Positions 36,151-43,570 of a stretch of DNA of 64,000 nt are shown here, piece after piece (the first letter of the stretch is position 1; the number at the start of each line of letters is the position of its first letter). Below the pieces are notes generated by a model. It saw only the letters and a program-made list of their open reading frames with translations. It searched no databases and was not told where the DNA came from. The stretch is from JACVRW01 sp963827065 (lineage in GTDB: Bacteria; Actinomycetota; Thermoleophilia; Solirubrobacterales; Thermoleophilaceae). The stretch lies in the NCBI GenBank assembly GCA_963827065.1, contig CAWGZM010000014.1:248001-312000 (forward strand), in the 5' to 3' direction. The position numbers and the translations under genes were made by a program.

Positions 36151-36755
36151 AGGACGAAGGGGAAGTGCCGCGCGTGATCGGAGGGCTCGTGCTGGCCGCG
36201 GGGGAGGCCTCGCGCTTCGGCAGTGCGAAGCAGCTGGCGCCGCTCGACGGCCGCCCGCTGCTCGAGCACGCGGTGCGGGCCATCACGGCCGTGCCGGTCG
36301 GGCGCGTGATCGTGGTGCTCGGCGCGGGTGCCGAGGAGGTGATCGCAGGCGTCGACCTGCACGGGGCCGAGCCGCACGTCTGCGCGCGCTGGCAGGAGGG
36401 CCAGGCGGCTTCGCTCGCCTGCGGGCTCGCCGAGCTGCCGGGCTGCGAGGCGGTCGTGGTCATACTCGGCGACCAGCCGCGCATCTCCCCCGATGCGATC
36501 CGGCGCGTGATCGGGGCGCGCGGTGACGGCGCGCTCGCGGTGCGCGCCACCTACGGCGGCGACCCCGGCCACCCCGTCCTGCTCGAACGCGAGCTGTTCG
36601 CGCGCCTGCGTGACGTGACCGGGGACCACGGCGCCCGCAACCTGCTCATGAGCGTGCCCGTGCGCGAGGTCGCCTGCGACGACCTCGGCGGGGGTGAGGA
36701 CGTCGACACGCCGGCCGAGCTGGATGCGCTCCGCGCGGGTGGGCCCGTCGCCTGA
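36147..36755 (+). CDS. MobA/MocA-like nucleotidyltransferase (CoxF-position)
   Basis: 202 residues. GLVLAAGEASRFGSAKQLAPLDGRPLLEH is the NTP-binding start of molybdenum-cofactor cytidylyltransferases; VVILGDQPRISPDAI carries the metal Asp; HPVLLERELFARLRDVTGDHGARNLL and DVDTPAEL are further family marks. It most likely converts Mo-molybdopterin to the CMP form (MCD) used by CoxL-type enzymes. Coupled to coxE by ATGA and last in the operon. Specificity for CTP or GTP cannot be read with certainty. Confidence 0.88.
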   Translation: MKDEGEVPRVIGGLVLAAGEASRFGSAKQLAPLDGRPLLEHAVRAITAVPVGRVIVVLGAGAEEVIAGVDLHGAEPHVCARWQEGQAASLACGLAELPGCEAVVVILGDQPRISPDAIRRVIGARGDGALAVRATYGGDPGHPVLLERELFARLRDVTGDHGARNLLMSVPVREVACDDLGGGEDVDTPAELDALRAGGPVA

Positions 36756-36810
36756 GCCGGAGCGCGGTCGTGCGGCAGCGAGTACACTTGTTGTGCCCGC
36801 AACTACCCAC

Positions 36811-37287
36811 GTGACCACGAACGGCGACACCTCGATGCAGCTCCTCGACAGCGAGGAGCTCGGCGCTTGGCGCGGCATGCTGCGCGTACACGCGGAGCTG
36901 ACGAAGGCGCTCGACGCCGAGTTGACCGAGGCGCACGGCCTCCCGCTCTCCTCGTACGAGGTGCTGCTCTTCCTCGCCGGTGAGCCCGAGGGCCGCATGC
37001 GGATGTCGGAGCTGGCCGAGTCGGTGCTCCTGAGCCGCAGCGGCTTGACCCGGCTCGTCGACCGGCTCGAGCGCGCCGGGTTGCTCGAGCGGGTCCAATG
37101 CAGCGAGGACGCGCGCGGCTACTTCGCCCAGATCACGCCCGCCGGCCGCGACGCGTTCAACGAGGCGCGCCGCACCCATCTCGAGGGCGTGCGCCGGCTG
37201 TTCCTGAGCCGCTTCTCGCGCGAGGAGCTGCGTGAGCTCGGCGGGCTCTGGGAGCGCGTGCTCGTCGGCTCTGCGGCCTCGCCCTAG
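36811..37287 (+). CDS. MarR family transcriptional regulator
   Basis: 158 residues from GTG 36811. Core: LPLSSYEVLLFLAGEPEGRMRMSELAESVLLSRSGLTRLVDRLERAGLLERV with DARGYFAQITPAG as wing. The ligand is unknown; many such proteins sense phenolic compounds or oxidants. Start alternatives are GTG 36793 and ATG 36835. A -10-like TACACT (36783-36788) and a short GTTG/CAAC repeat (36790-36803) lie upstream. It follows the cox-like operon by 55 bases and could regulate it, but no matching repeat is seen before coxS. Overlaps the convergent MocR gene by four bases. Confidence 0.88.
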   Translation: MTTNGDTSMQLLDSEELGAWRGMLRVHAELTKALDAELTEAHGLPLSSYEVLLFLAGEPEGRMRMSELAESVLLSRSGLTRLVDRLERAGLLERVQCSEDARGYFAQITPAGRDAFNEARRTHLEGVRRLFLSRFSREELRELGGLWERVLVGSAASP

Positions 37288-38783
37288 GACATCGGCGCCG
37301 CGACCGCGTGCCGCGACCTGCGGCGCACCTCGCGAATCGCCCGCGCGAGCCGGCGCACGCCCTCGTCCAGCTCAGGCGGCTCCAGTAGCGAGAAGGAGAG
37401 GCGCAGCGAGACCTGCGACCGCCGCTCGGCGGTCACGGCGCCGCCGGGCGTGAACGCCACGCCGTGGCGTGCTGCCTCGGAGTAGAGGCTGCGCTCGTCG
37501 AGCGGCCGCGTCAGCGTCACCCAGAGGTGGTGGCCGCCGCTCGGGATGTTGGCGCGGTACTCGCCCGACAGGTGACGCTCGAGCGCCTCGACGAGAGCGT
37601 CGCGGCGCTCACGGTAGAACGGCAGTGTGCTCTCTACGTAGCGGTCGTGCGCGCCGGCGGCGAGCCAGCGGGCGGCGATGTGCTGGATCAGCGTCGGTGA
37701 GTGGAAGTCGTCGCCCAGCTTCAGCATCGCGAGCCGGTCGCGCACCGGTCCGCGCGCGGCCACCCAGCCGGCGCGCAGGCCGCCGCCGACCACCTTGGAG
37801 AGCGAGTTCACGTAGATGACGTGCGCCGGCGCCAGCTCGCGCAGCGGCCGCGGCGAATCGCCCTCGAAGCTCGTGTCCGCGTAGACGCGGTCCTCGATGA
37901 TGAAGAAGTTCCGCTCGACGGCGAGCTGGGCGAGACGGCGCCGGCGTTCCTCGGAGAGATTGCGCCCGGTCGGGTTCTGACACGCCGTCTGCAGCGCGAC
38001 GAGCTTTACCTCATGACGCGCGAGCTGGCGCTCGAGCGCGTCCACGTCGAGCCCGTCCTCGTCGACCGGCACGCCGATCACGCGCGCGCCCGTGTTGCGC
38101 AGCGACTCGAGCATGCCGACGAACGTGGGTGACTCGATCACCGCCACGTCGCCCTCCTCGAGGGTGGCCTGGGCGACCAGGTGGAGGCCCTGCTTCGCGC
38201 CCGACACGACCACGATCTCGTCGGCGTCCTGGGCCCAGCCGTACCTGCGCCCGCGCAGCGCCAGCTGCTCGCGGAAGGCGTAGAGGCCCTCCGCGGGCAG
38301 GTACGAAAGCGCCTCGCCGCCCTCCTCCTCGAAGACCCGAGCCGTGATCCGGGCCAGCTCGGCCGTCGGGTAGAGGCGCGGCGAGGGCCAGCCGAGCGCC
38401 AGCGAGATCATCTCGGGGTCGCCGGCGCTCGCGAAGGCGTCGGCGAGGACACGCTCGGGATAGGTCACGTCGTGCTGTGGCAGGGCGTAGACCTGCCAGT
38501 CGTCGCCGAACTCCTCGCTCGCCTCGGGGGCGAGCGAGCGGACGAACGTGCCGCGGCCGACGGATGCCGTGACGTAGCCGAGCTCCGCGAGCTTGCGATA
38601 GACGCGGGCGGCGGTCAGGTGGTTCACACCCACCTCCGCGGCGAGCTCGCGGGTCGGAGGCAGCTTGTCGCCCGGATCGAGCTTGCCCTCGTCGATCGCG
38701 CGCCTGAAGCGCTCGACGAGCTGCCCGGTGATCGATACCTCCCCGTCCCTGTCCAGCCCAGACAAATCAACCTTGTAGGACAT
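37284..38783 (-). CDS. MocR-type regulator: GntR HTH fused to PLP aminotransferase-like domain
   Basis: 499 residues. GntR winged helix at about 15-80 (LVERFRRAIDEGKLDPGDKLPPTRELA), linker, then a fold-type I aminotransferase domain: VVSGAKQGLHLVAQ, ALQTACQNPTGRNLS, and the PLP lysine in YVNSLSKVVGGGLRAGW. MocR proteins usually regulate PLP, GABA or taurine metabolism using PLP as ligand; some are true aminotransferases (LysN-like). AAGGAGG lies before the ATG and a strong -10 TATAGT (38808-38813 on this strand) lies upstream. It faces a small gene over a region with direct repeats. Confidence 0.92.
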   Translation of the reverse strand: MSYKVDLSGLDRDGEVSITGQLVERFRRAIDEGKLDPGDKLPPTRELAAEVGVNHLTAARVYRKLAELGYVTASVGRGTFVRSLAPEASEEFGDDWQVYALPQHDVTYPERVLADAFASAGDPEMISLALGWPSPRLYPTAELARITARVFEEEGGEALSYLPAEGLYAFREQLALRGRRYGWAQDADEIVVVSGAKQGLHLVAQATLEEGDVAVIESPTFVGMLESLRNTGARVIGVPVDEDGLDVDALERQLARHEVKLVALQTACQNPTGRNLSEERRRRLAQLAVERNFFIIEDRVYADTSFEGDSPRPLRELAPAHVIYVNSLSKVVGGGLRAGWVAARGPVRDRLAMLKLGDDFHSPTLIQHIAARWLAAGAHDRYVESTLPFYRERRDALVEALERHLSGEYRANIPSGGHHLWVTLTRPLDERSLYSEAARHGVAFTPGGAVTAERRSQVSLRLSFSLLEPPELDEGVRRLARAIREVRRRSRHAVAAPMS

Positions 38784-38800
38784 TGTCTGCCTCCTTGTGA

Positions 38801-38830
38801 GTCATACACTATACGTACAAGGTCATACAC
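38801..38830. promoter_or_regulatory. Direct repeats in the MocR/small-gene divergent promoter
   Basis: GTCATACAC occurs at 38801-38809 and 38822-38830, 21 bp apart (two helix turns), flanking and overlapping the MocR -10 TATAGT. An additional inverted pair CCTTGTA (38771-38777) / TACAAGG (38816-38822) is present. Tandem direct repeats are the usual MocR binding architecture. Confidence 0.6.
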
Positions 38831-38861
38831 ACAACCGTACCCTCGAAGGAGGTCGTCAGAA

Positions 38862-39167
38862 ATGCAGAACGTCACCGTCCGCCGCACCGGTTCAGGCGAC
38901 CAGGTCGCACTCGCCCGGCTTGCGGCACTCGACAGCGCGAGCCCGCCGCGCGGACCGGCACTGGTTGCGGAGGCCGATTCGCGGATGCTGGCCGCACTTC
39001 CGCTCGGCTCGGGCCGCGCGATCGCGGACCCGTTCGAGCCGACCGCCGAGCTCGTCGCCCTACTCGAGCTTCGCCGTACGCAGATCGACAGCGCGGAGAC
39101 CCGGGCGCCTCGCGGCGGCCGCCTGCGCTCCCTCCTGCGCAGGCGCGTCTCACACGCGCGCGCGTAA
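38862..39167 (+). CDS. Small conserved-looking protein of unknown function
   Basis: 101 residues with an excellent ribosome-binding site (AAGGAGGT, 38846-38853). The sequence VTVRRTGSGDQVALARLAALDSA ... GPALVAEADSRMLAALPLGSG ... ADPFEPTAELVALLELRR resembles the first strand-helix unit of a GNAT fold without the acetyl-CoA half, a type of short protein common in Thermoleophilia-like genomes. It ends in a very basic tail (RGGRLRSLLRRRVSHARA). Divergent from MocR and possibly under its control. No function is proposed. Confidence 0.7.
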   Translation: MQNVTVRRTGSGDQVALARLAALDSASPPRGPALVAEADSRMLAALPLGSGRAIADPFEPTAELVALLELRRTQIDSAETRAPRGGRLRSLLRRRVSHARA

Positions 39168-39211
39168 GAGTCCCAGTCCCCGCCCCAAGGGGCCTCCAAC
39201 CTCCCCTCGTG

Positions 39212-39236
39212 AAGCGGCGCCCATGCGGCGCCGTTT
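39212..39236 (+). terminator. Intrinsic-type terminator hairpin
   Basis: Seven GC pairs CGGCGCC (39215-39221) / GGCGCCG (39227-39233), five-base loop, extended by AAG/TTT, so an A-tract precedes and a T-tract follows. It lies downstream of the 101-residue gene. Confidence 0.7.
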
Positions 39237-39257
39237 CGCGTTGTGGAGAATCAGCGC

Positions 39258-39602
39258 ATGTACATCTCGGTCCTGGCCCGAACACTGCGTCCCGGAATGA
39301 CCTACCGCGACTTCGTCGACGCCTGGTATCCGGAGCGTGGCTTCGAGATGCCGGGGCGCGGTCCCTACACAGCGCGCAACATCGCCAACGAGCGGGAGAT
39401 CCTCGCAATGGGCTTCGTGGACCTCTCCGACCGCCGGGAGCTCGACGAGGGCCTGCGGCGGGTGGCCGGCCAGGAGGCCGTGCGCCACGGGCGCATCGAC
39501 GATGTGATCGAGTCGACGCAGCTGCGCGGCATCTACGAGGTGCTGGACGAGTTCGACTTCTCGACCGACGAGACCGTCGAGCGGGGGCGACCGGCGCGCT
39601 GA
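39258..39602 (+). CDS. Hypothetical protein, 114 residues
   Basis: MYISVLARTLRPGMTYRDFVDAW at the start, then EILAMGFVDLSDRRELDEGLRRVAGQE and a C-terminal acidic stretch (EVLDEFDFSTDE). Composition is that of a real cytoplasmic protein, possibly a ferredoxin-like (dimeric alpha/beta-barrel) fold, but I do not recognise the family. I prefer ATG 39258 over GTG 39243 because GGAG (39245-39248) is placed correctly for the ATG. Flanked by hairpins on both sides, so it is a single-gene unit. Confidence 0.65.
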   Translation: MYISVLARTLRPGMTYRDFVDAWYPERGFEMPGRGPYTARNIANEREILAMGFVDLSDRRELDEGLRRVAGQEAVRHGRIDDVIESTQLRGIYEVLDEFDFSTDETVERGRPAR

Positions 39603-39612
39603 GACGGGGGTC

Positions 39613-39628
39613 GGCGGCGCGCGCCGCC
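39613..39628. terminator. 16-bp perfect GC palindrome between convergent genes
   Basis: GGCGGCGC followed directly by GCGCCGCC, ten bases after one stop and six before the opposite one. Able to form a hairpin in either transcript; no T-run. Confidence 0.45.
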
Positions 39629-39633
39629 TGCGC

Positions 39634-40455
39634 TCAGCGGCGCCTGCGGCCTGCGCGCTCGCTCCCGAGCCGGCGGGCGCGCGCCTCGCGCAGCTCGACG
39701 ATCGACAGCGGCGTCGGCGGCTCGAGCTCCTCGCGGCCCGGCAGCGCGACGACATCGAGCGCCGTCTCGACCGCCTCGCCGTCGATCTCCTCTACCCAGT
39801 AGGCACCCGCCCCGCGACGCGCGCTCACCGCCTCGACGAGCTCGGTGCCTGCGAACATGAGGCCGGCGCCGTCGTCGACCGCGTAGCCGGGTGGGACCGA
39901 CTCGCTGCGGATCGCCTGGTGGTAGCACGGCCGGCGCTCGCGCTCGCTGTCATGGTGGACGGAGTTGCTGCCGCGCAGGAAGCCGAGCGCCCGCACCGGC
40001 CGCGGTTCGCCGAAGGACGTCGTCAGCCCGGCCTCGAACCAGCACATCGAGCCCGCGCTGATGCCGCACAGCACGATGCCCGCCTCCCAGGCCTCGCGCA
40101 GCAGCACGTCCGCGCCGTGCGCGCGCCAGACCGCGAGCAGGTTGAGGAGGCTGCCGCCGCCGACGTAGAGGACGTCCTGCGAGAGCAGCACCTCGCGAAG
40201 GTCGACGCGGTCGCTGCCGAGCCGGAACAGGGACACGTGCGTCGGTTCGCAGGGCAGGTGGCGGAAGGCCGAGTAGAAGCGCCGGATCTGGTGCTCGGCG
40301 TCACCGCCGGCCGTGGGCAGTAGGCAGATGCGCGGATGCGGCGAGCGCGCGACCTGCAGCACGTAGAGGTCGAGGGCCGGGTCACCCGGCGTGGCCGAGA
40401 AGCCGCCGCCTCCCATTGCGACGATCCGCCGCGGGTCCTCCAGGGGGGAGGGCAC
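39634..40455 (-). CDS. Peptidase S51-family protein, second of a tandem pair
   Basis: 273 residues from GTG 40455. RRIVAMGGGGFSATPGDPALDLYVL, CLLPTAGGDAE, YVGGGSLLNLLAVWRAHG and the nucleophile loop IVLCGISAGSMCWFE mark a peptidase E/cyanophycinase-like Ser hydrolase. Its closest relative in the window is the gene directly upstream, with the same motif spacing. The C-terminus adds a Lys/Arg-poor, Arg-rich tail (RLGSERAGRRRR). Only five bases separate the two genes. Peptidase E cleaves Asp-X dipeptides; the substrate here is unknown. Confidence 0.87.
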   Translation of the reverse strand: MPSPLEDPRRIVAMGGGGFSATPGDPALDLYVLQVARSPHPRICLLPTAGGDAEHQIRRFYSAFRHLPCEPTHVSLFRLGSDRVDLREVLLSQDVLYVGGGSLLNLLAVWRAHGADVLLREAWEAGIVLCGISAGSMCWFEAGLTTSFGEPRPVRALGFLRGSNSVHHDSERERRPCYHQAIRSESVPPGYAVDDGAGLMFAGTELVEAVSARRGAGAYWVEEIDGEAVETALDVVALPGREELEPPTPLSIVELREARARRLGSERAGRRRR

Positions 40456-40460
40456 GCGCC

Positions 40461-41240
40461 TCAGGCGGCCACCACCGACAGGCGCCCCGCCGGTGCTTCG
40501 ACGGGGGCCGCCCCGGGCTCGCCCCCGAGGTAGATCGACGCGAGCGGCCGCCGGCTCACGCGCTTGCCGGTCCAGCCCATCCGGTGCGCGCGTGCTCCGG
40601 CCCTCGAGGCCACCACGCGCGCGAGCCGCTCGCCCTCGAAATGGAGCGCGGCCCCGTCCTCGGCCGCGTAGCCGGGGCGCATCCCCTCGGCAAGCATCTG
40701 GCGGTAGCCGACGCAGCGCTCGGGCTCCGCGCCGAAGTGGACGCAGTTGCTCCACGGCAGCAGGTCCAGGCCCTTGACGGGTTGAGGCGGGCCGTGGAAC
40801 GCCGTCACCGCCTCGGCGAACCAGCACAGCGAGCCGGCGCTGAGGCCGCACAGCACGACGCCGCGCTCCCACGCCTCGCGCAGGATCACGTCGATGCCGT
40901 GTGCCTGCCAGGCGCCGAGCAGGCTGATCACGCTGCCGCCGCCCACGTAGATCAGGTCGCGCGTCAGCAGGTGCTCGCGAACGTCCTCGACGGCGCACTC
41001 GCGCCGGAAGAGCGACACGTGCGACGGCTCGCAGAGCTCGGGCGAGAAGGCGCGGTAGAAGCGCACGATGTAATGGTCCGCGTCGCCGCTGGCCGTCGGC
41101 AGGAAGCAGACCTTCGGGCGCTTTTCGGAGCTGCGCTCGCGGGCGAGGCGTAGCACGTAGTCGTCGAGCAGCGTGTTGCCGCGTTCCATCGAGAAGCCGC
41201 CGCCGCCGAACGCCACGATCTGCCGGGGGTCCCCGCGCAC
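40461..41240 (-). CDS. Peptidase S51-family protein, first of a tandem pair
   Basis: 259 residues from GTG 41240. RQIVAFGGGGFSMERGNTLLDDYVL, CFLPTASGDADHYIVRF, YVGGGSVISLLGAWQAHG and VVLCGLSAGSLCWFAE give the same S51 layout as its neighbour. The start is supported by a promoter whose -10 ends six bases before the GTG. Tandem, diverged copies suggest either different peptide specificity or a heteromeric enzyme. Divergent from an AlkZ-like gene across an intergenic inverted repeat. Confidence 0.87.
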   Translation of the reverse strand: MRGDPRQIVAFGGGGFSMERGNTLLDDYVLRLARERSSEKRPKVCFLPTASGDADHYIVRFYRAFSPELCEPSHVSLFRRECAVEDVREHLLTRDLIYVGGGSVISLLGAWQAHGIDVILREAWERGVVLCGLSAGSLCWFAEAVTAFHGPPQPVKGLDLLPWSNCVHFGAEPERCVGYRQMLAEGMRPGYAAEDGAALHFEGERLARVVASRAGARAHRMGWTGKRVSRRPLASIYLGGEPGAAPVEAPAGRLSVVAA

Positions 41241-41246
41241 CGGACG

Positions 41247-41275
41247 AAGATAGGGGCGTGCGCCGGGCGGGTCAA
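41247..41275 (-). promoter_or_regulatory. Promoter of the S51 peptidase pair
   Basis: Minus strand: TTGACC (41270-41275), 17-base spacer, TATCTT (41247-41252), then six bases to GTG 41240. The spacing predicts a leaderless transcript. Confidence 0.7.
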
Positions 41276-41289
41276 TCAATCCTGGACAA

Positions 41290-41310
41290 GTGTCGATGCA
41301 CGCTCGACAC
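41290..41310. promoter_or_regulatory. Inverted repeat, candidate operator
   Basis: GTGTCGA (41290-41296) and TCGACAC (41304-41310), perfect arms with a seven-base spacer, upstream of the peptidase promoter and 48 bases before the AlkZ-like gene. No regulator gene is adjacent. Confidence 0.5.
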
Positions 41311-41357
41311 GGTGTACAGGCGGGCAGACGCAGGGTCCTGGCTGGCATGATCGCCGC

Positions 41358-42461
41358 GTGCCCGAGAAGGTCCTCAGCGCCCGCGAGCTCGGGCGCGCGA
41401 CGCTGGCGAGGCAGTTGCTGCTGGAGCGGAGCGAGGTGGGCGTCGTCGATGCGGTCGGCCGGCTCGCAGGCATGCAGGCGCAGGAGCCGGGACCGCCCTA
41501 CATCGGCCTGTGGTCACGGCTCAAGGGCTTCGAGGCCGAAGAGCTGGAGGGGGACATCGAGGCGCGGCAGGTGGTCCGCGCGACCGCGATGCGCGGCACC
41601 GTTCACCTGCTCCCGGCGCGGGACTACGTGCGACTTCACTCGGCAGTCGCGGACGCGCTGGAGGGCGACATGGCGCGCTATCTGTCCGCGCGCCTCGAGG
41701 GGGTCGACGTCGACACTCTCATCGAGGATGGCCGTGCGCTGTTCGAGAAGGAGGAGTCGATGTCGGCCGCGGCGCTGCGTGACGCGCTCGCGAAGCTTCA
41801 TCCCGAGGCCGACGTCCGCGCGATCGCGGCGGTGGTGCGCACGAGCCTCCCGCTGGTGCGCGTTCCCGACGGCGGGCGCTGGGGCTTCACCCCCAAGGCG
41901 CCCTTCACCGACGCCGAGCGCTGGATCGGGCGGCCGCTACGCAAGCGCCCGGACCGCGCCGAGCTGGTGCGGCGCTACCTCGGCGCCTTCGGGCCGGCGT
42001 CGGTCCGGGACGCGGAGGCGTGGCTCGGTGGCGCCGGGCTCGGGCCTGTCTTCGAGAGGCTCGGCTCCGAGCTGGCCCGCTTCCAAGACGAGCGCGGACG
42101 TGAGCTCTTCGACCTGAAGGATGCCCCGCGCCCCTCCGCCGACGCGCCGGCCTCGGTACGGCTGCTTCCCGAGTTCGACAACCTCGTGCTCGCCCACGAT
42201 GACCGCACGCGGGTGATCTCGGACGAGCACCGAAAGGGGCTGACGACCAAGAACCTGCGCGTGCGCGCGACCGTCCTCGTGGACGGCAGGGTCGCCGGCT
42301 TCTGGAAGTTCGAGAAGTCACGCGGAACGGCAACGATCGTGATCGAGCCGCTCGTTCGCCTGCGGGCCGCCGATCGCAAGGCCGCGCTCGCCGAGGCCGA
42401 GGCGCTCGCAGCATTCGTGGAGCCGAGCGCGAAGGCGCACGCCGCGCGGGTCGCCGGTTAG
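41358..42461 (+). CDS. Winged-helix DNA-binding protein, AlkZ-like (HTH_42)
   Basis: 367 residues from GTG. MQAQEPGPPYIGLWSRL contains the Q-x-Q motif of AlkZ/YcaQ-type DNA glycosylases; RGTVHLLPARDYVRL, then VRLLPEFDNLVLAHDDRTRVIS and ATVLVDGRVAGFWKFE are the other family blocks. AlkZ unhooks DNA crosslinks or bulky alkyl lesions; many actinobacterial paralogues are uncharacterised and are annotated only as winged-helix proteins. A -10-like CATGAT (41346-41351) ends six bases before the GTG. It overlaps the convergent DUF5519 gene by four bases. Confidence 0.88.
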   Translation: MPEKVLSARELGRATLARQLLLERSEVGVVDAVGRLAGMQAQEPGPPYIGLWSRLKGFEAEELEGDIEARQVVRATAMRGTVHLLPARDYVRLHSAVADALEGDMARYLSARLEGVDVDTLIEDGRALFEKEESMSAAALRDALAKLHPEADVRAIAAVVRTSLPLVRVPDGGRWGFTPKAPFTDAERWIGRPLRKRPDRAELVRRYLGAFGPASVRDAEAWLGGAGLGPVFERLGSELARFQDERGRELFDLKDAPRPSADAPASVRLLPEFDNLVLAHDDRTRVISDEHRKGLTTKNLRVRATVLVDGRVAGFWKFEKSRGTATIVIEPLVRLRAADRKAALAEAEALAAFVEPSAKAHAARVAG

Positions 42462-42838
42462 CCCCCCTTGCCGCTCCCGACCGGCTCGTCGTCGCGGACG
42501 TCCGCCGGCAGGCCGAAGCGCTCGACCACGCGGTCGTAGTTCATCCGGATCATCGTGATCACGTCGCGGACGTCGTCGTCGTTCTCGATCCGGCGCGAGG
42601 CGTGGCCGGGCTTGCCAGGGAAGACTGGGTGATAGTCGACCCGGCCCTCGTCATAGAGGACCTGCCACACGTCCTTCGGGAACGACAGGTGGGCGGCGTG
42701 ATCGCCGTGGAGGTGGCCGATTTCGCGCGGCCCGATCTTGAAGGCGAACTCGCCGCGGCGTCCATCGGCCGCGGTGGTGCCAGGCCAGGAGGTGACCTCG
42801 TCGGTGATCCACCGGCTTGCTGTCGTCGTCTTCGTCAT
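42458..42838 (-). CDS. Luciferase-domain (DUF5519) protein
   Basis: 126 residues. GEFAFKIGPREIGHLHGDHAAHLSFPKDVWQVLYDEGRV is the DUF5519 core, with the G-x-x-E-I-G-H-x-H pattern, and HPVFPGKPGHASRRIENDDDV follows. Named for similarity to a bacterial luciferase-associated domain; no enzymatic role is known. AGGAG stands seven bases before ATG 42838. Upstream lies a TTGACT box with a 14-bp palindrome in the spacer, suggesting tight regulation, and a hydrolase gene runs the other way. Confidence 0.85.
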   Translation of the reverse strand: MTKTTTASRWITDEVTSWPGTTAADGRRGEFAFKIGPREIGHLHGDHAAHLSFPKDVWQVLYDEGRVDYHPVFPGKPGHASRRIENDDDVRDVITMIRMNYDRVVERFGLPADVRDDEPVGSGKGG

Positions 42839-42871
42839 GCGTGAGCTCCTCGATTCATGGGGTGCGCATTC

Positions 42872-42905
42872 ATGGTCGGGGCTCAAGTGCACTTGAAGTC
42901 AAGTG
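42872..42905 (-). promoter_or_regulatory. MerR-like promoter/operator, 14-bp palindrome in a 19-bp spacer
   Basis: TTGACT (42897-42902, minus strand) and a weak -10 GACCAT (42872-42877) are separated by 19 bp holding the perfect palindrome TCAAGTGCACTTGA (42883-42896). A further half-site TCAAGTG begins at 42899. The palindrome resembles the SoxR box; long spacers are typical of MerR-family activation. Confidence 0.5.
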
Positions 42906-42928
42906 TCGGCCTGTCAGCATGCACGGCC

Positions 42929-43546
42929 GTGACGGCCGGCCCGCTCGAGATCGACACTCCGCACGGCTCCGCCCGCGTGCACCTTCAGGCCGCGCCGGAC
43001 GCGGCAGGGGCGCTCGTGCTCGGCCATGGCGCCGGCGGCGGCGTGTCGGCGCCCGACCTCGTGGCGGCGAGCCGCGCGGCGCTCGAGCAGGGGTTCAGCG
43101 TCGCCCTCGTCGAGCAGCCCTATCTGGTCGCCGGGCGGCGCTCCTCGCCGCCCGCGGCGCAGCTCGACAGCGCCTGGACCGCGGTAGTCGAGCGACTGCG
43201 CGCCGAGGAGCTCGCCGGCCTCGCGCTCGTGTGCGGCGGCCGCTCGGCCGGCGCACGGGTGGCGTGCCGGACCGCGGCGCCCACGGCCGCTGCCGCCGTG
43301 CTCTGCCTCGCCTTTCCGGTGCACGCGCCGGGCCGCGCCGACGACCCCTCCAAGAGCCGCCAGGCGGAGCTCGACTCGGTGAAGCTGCCGGTCCTGATCG
43401 TCCAGGGCACGAGCGACCCCTTCGGCATGCCGAAGGCGCGCAAGGGCCACAGGCTCGTCAAGGTGGCCGACAACCACAGCCTCCGCAAGAGCCTCGACGA
43501 GGTAGCCGAGGCGGTCGGCGACTGGCTGCCGCAGGTTGTGAGCTGA
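42929..43546 (+). CDS. Small alpha/beta-hydrolase-like protein
   Basis: 205 residues from GTG 42929. ALVLGHGAGGGVSAPDL, VALVEQPYLVAGRRSSP, nucleophile elbow VCGGRSAGARVACRTA, then VLIVQGTSDPFGMP and VADNHSLRK give the triad order of KANL3/Tex30-like hydrolases. It resembles the hydrolase at 20.7-21.3 kb in size and plan. The start avoids a 24-residue extension that crosses the operator region. Substrate unknown. Confidence 0.78.
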   Translation: MTAGPLEIDTPHGSARVHLQAAPDAAGALVLGHGAGGGVSAPDLVAASRAALEQGFSVALVEQPYLVAGRRSSPPAAQLDSAWTAVVERLRAEELAGLALVCGGRSAGARVACRTAAPTAAAAVLCLAFPVHAPGRADDPSKSRQAELDSVKLPVLIVQGTSDPFGMPKARKGHRLVKVADNHSLRKSLDEVAEAVGDWLPQVVS

Positions 43547-43570
43547 TCTCAGCGCCTCGGCCTCACCTCC

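Noticed and set aside
37284..38783. MocR protein considered as a pure aminotransferase
   Set aside because: The GntR HTH at the N-terminus and direct repeats upstream fit a regulator better.
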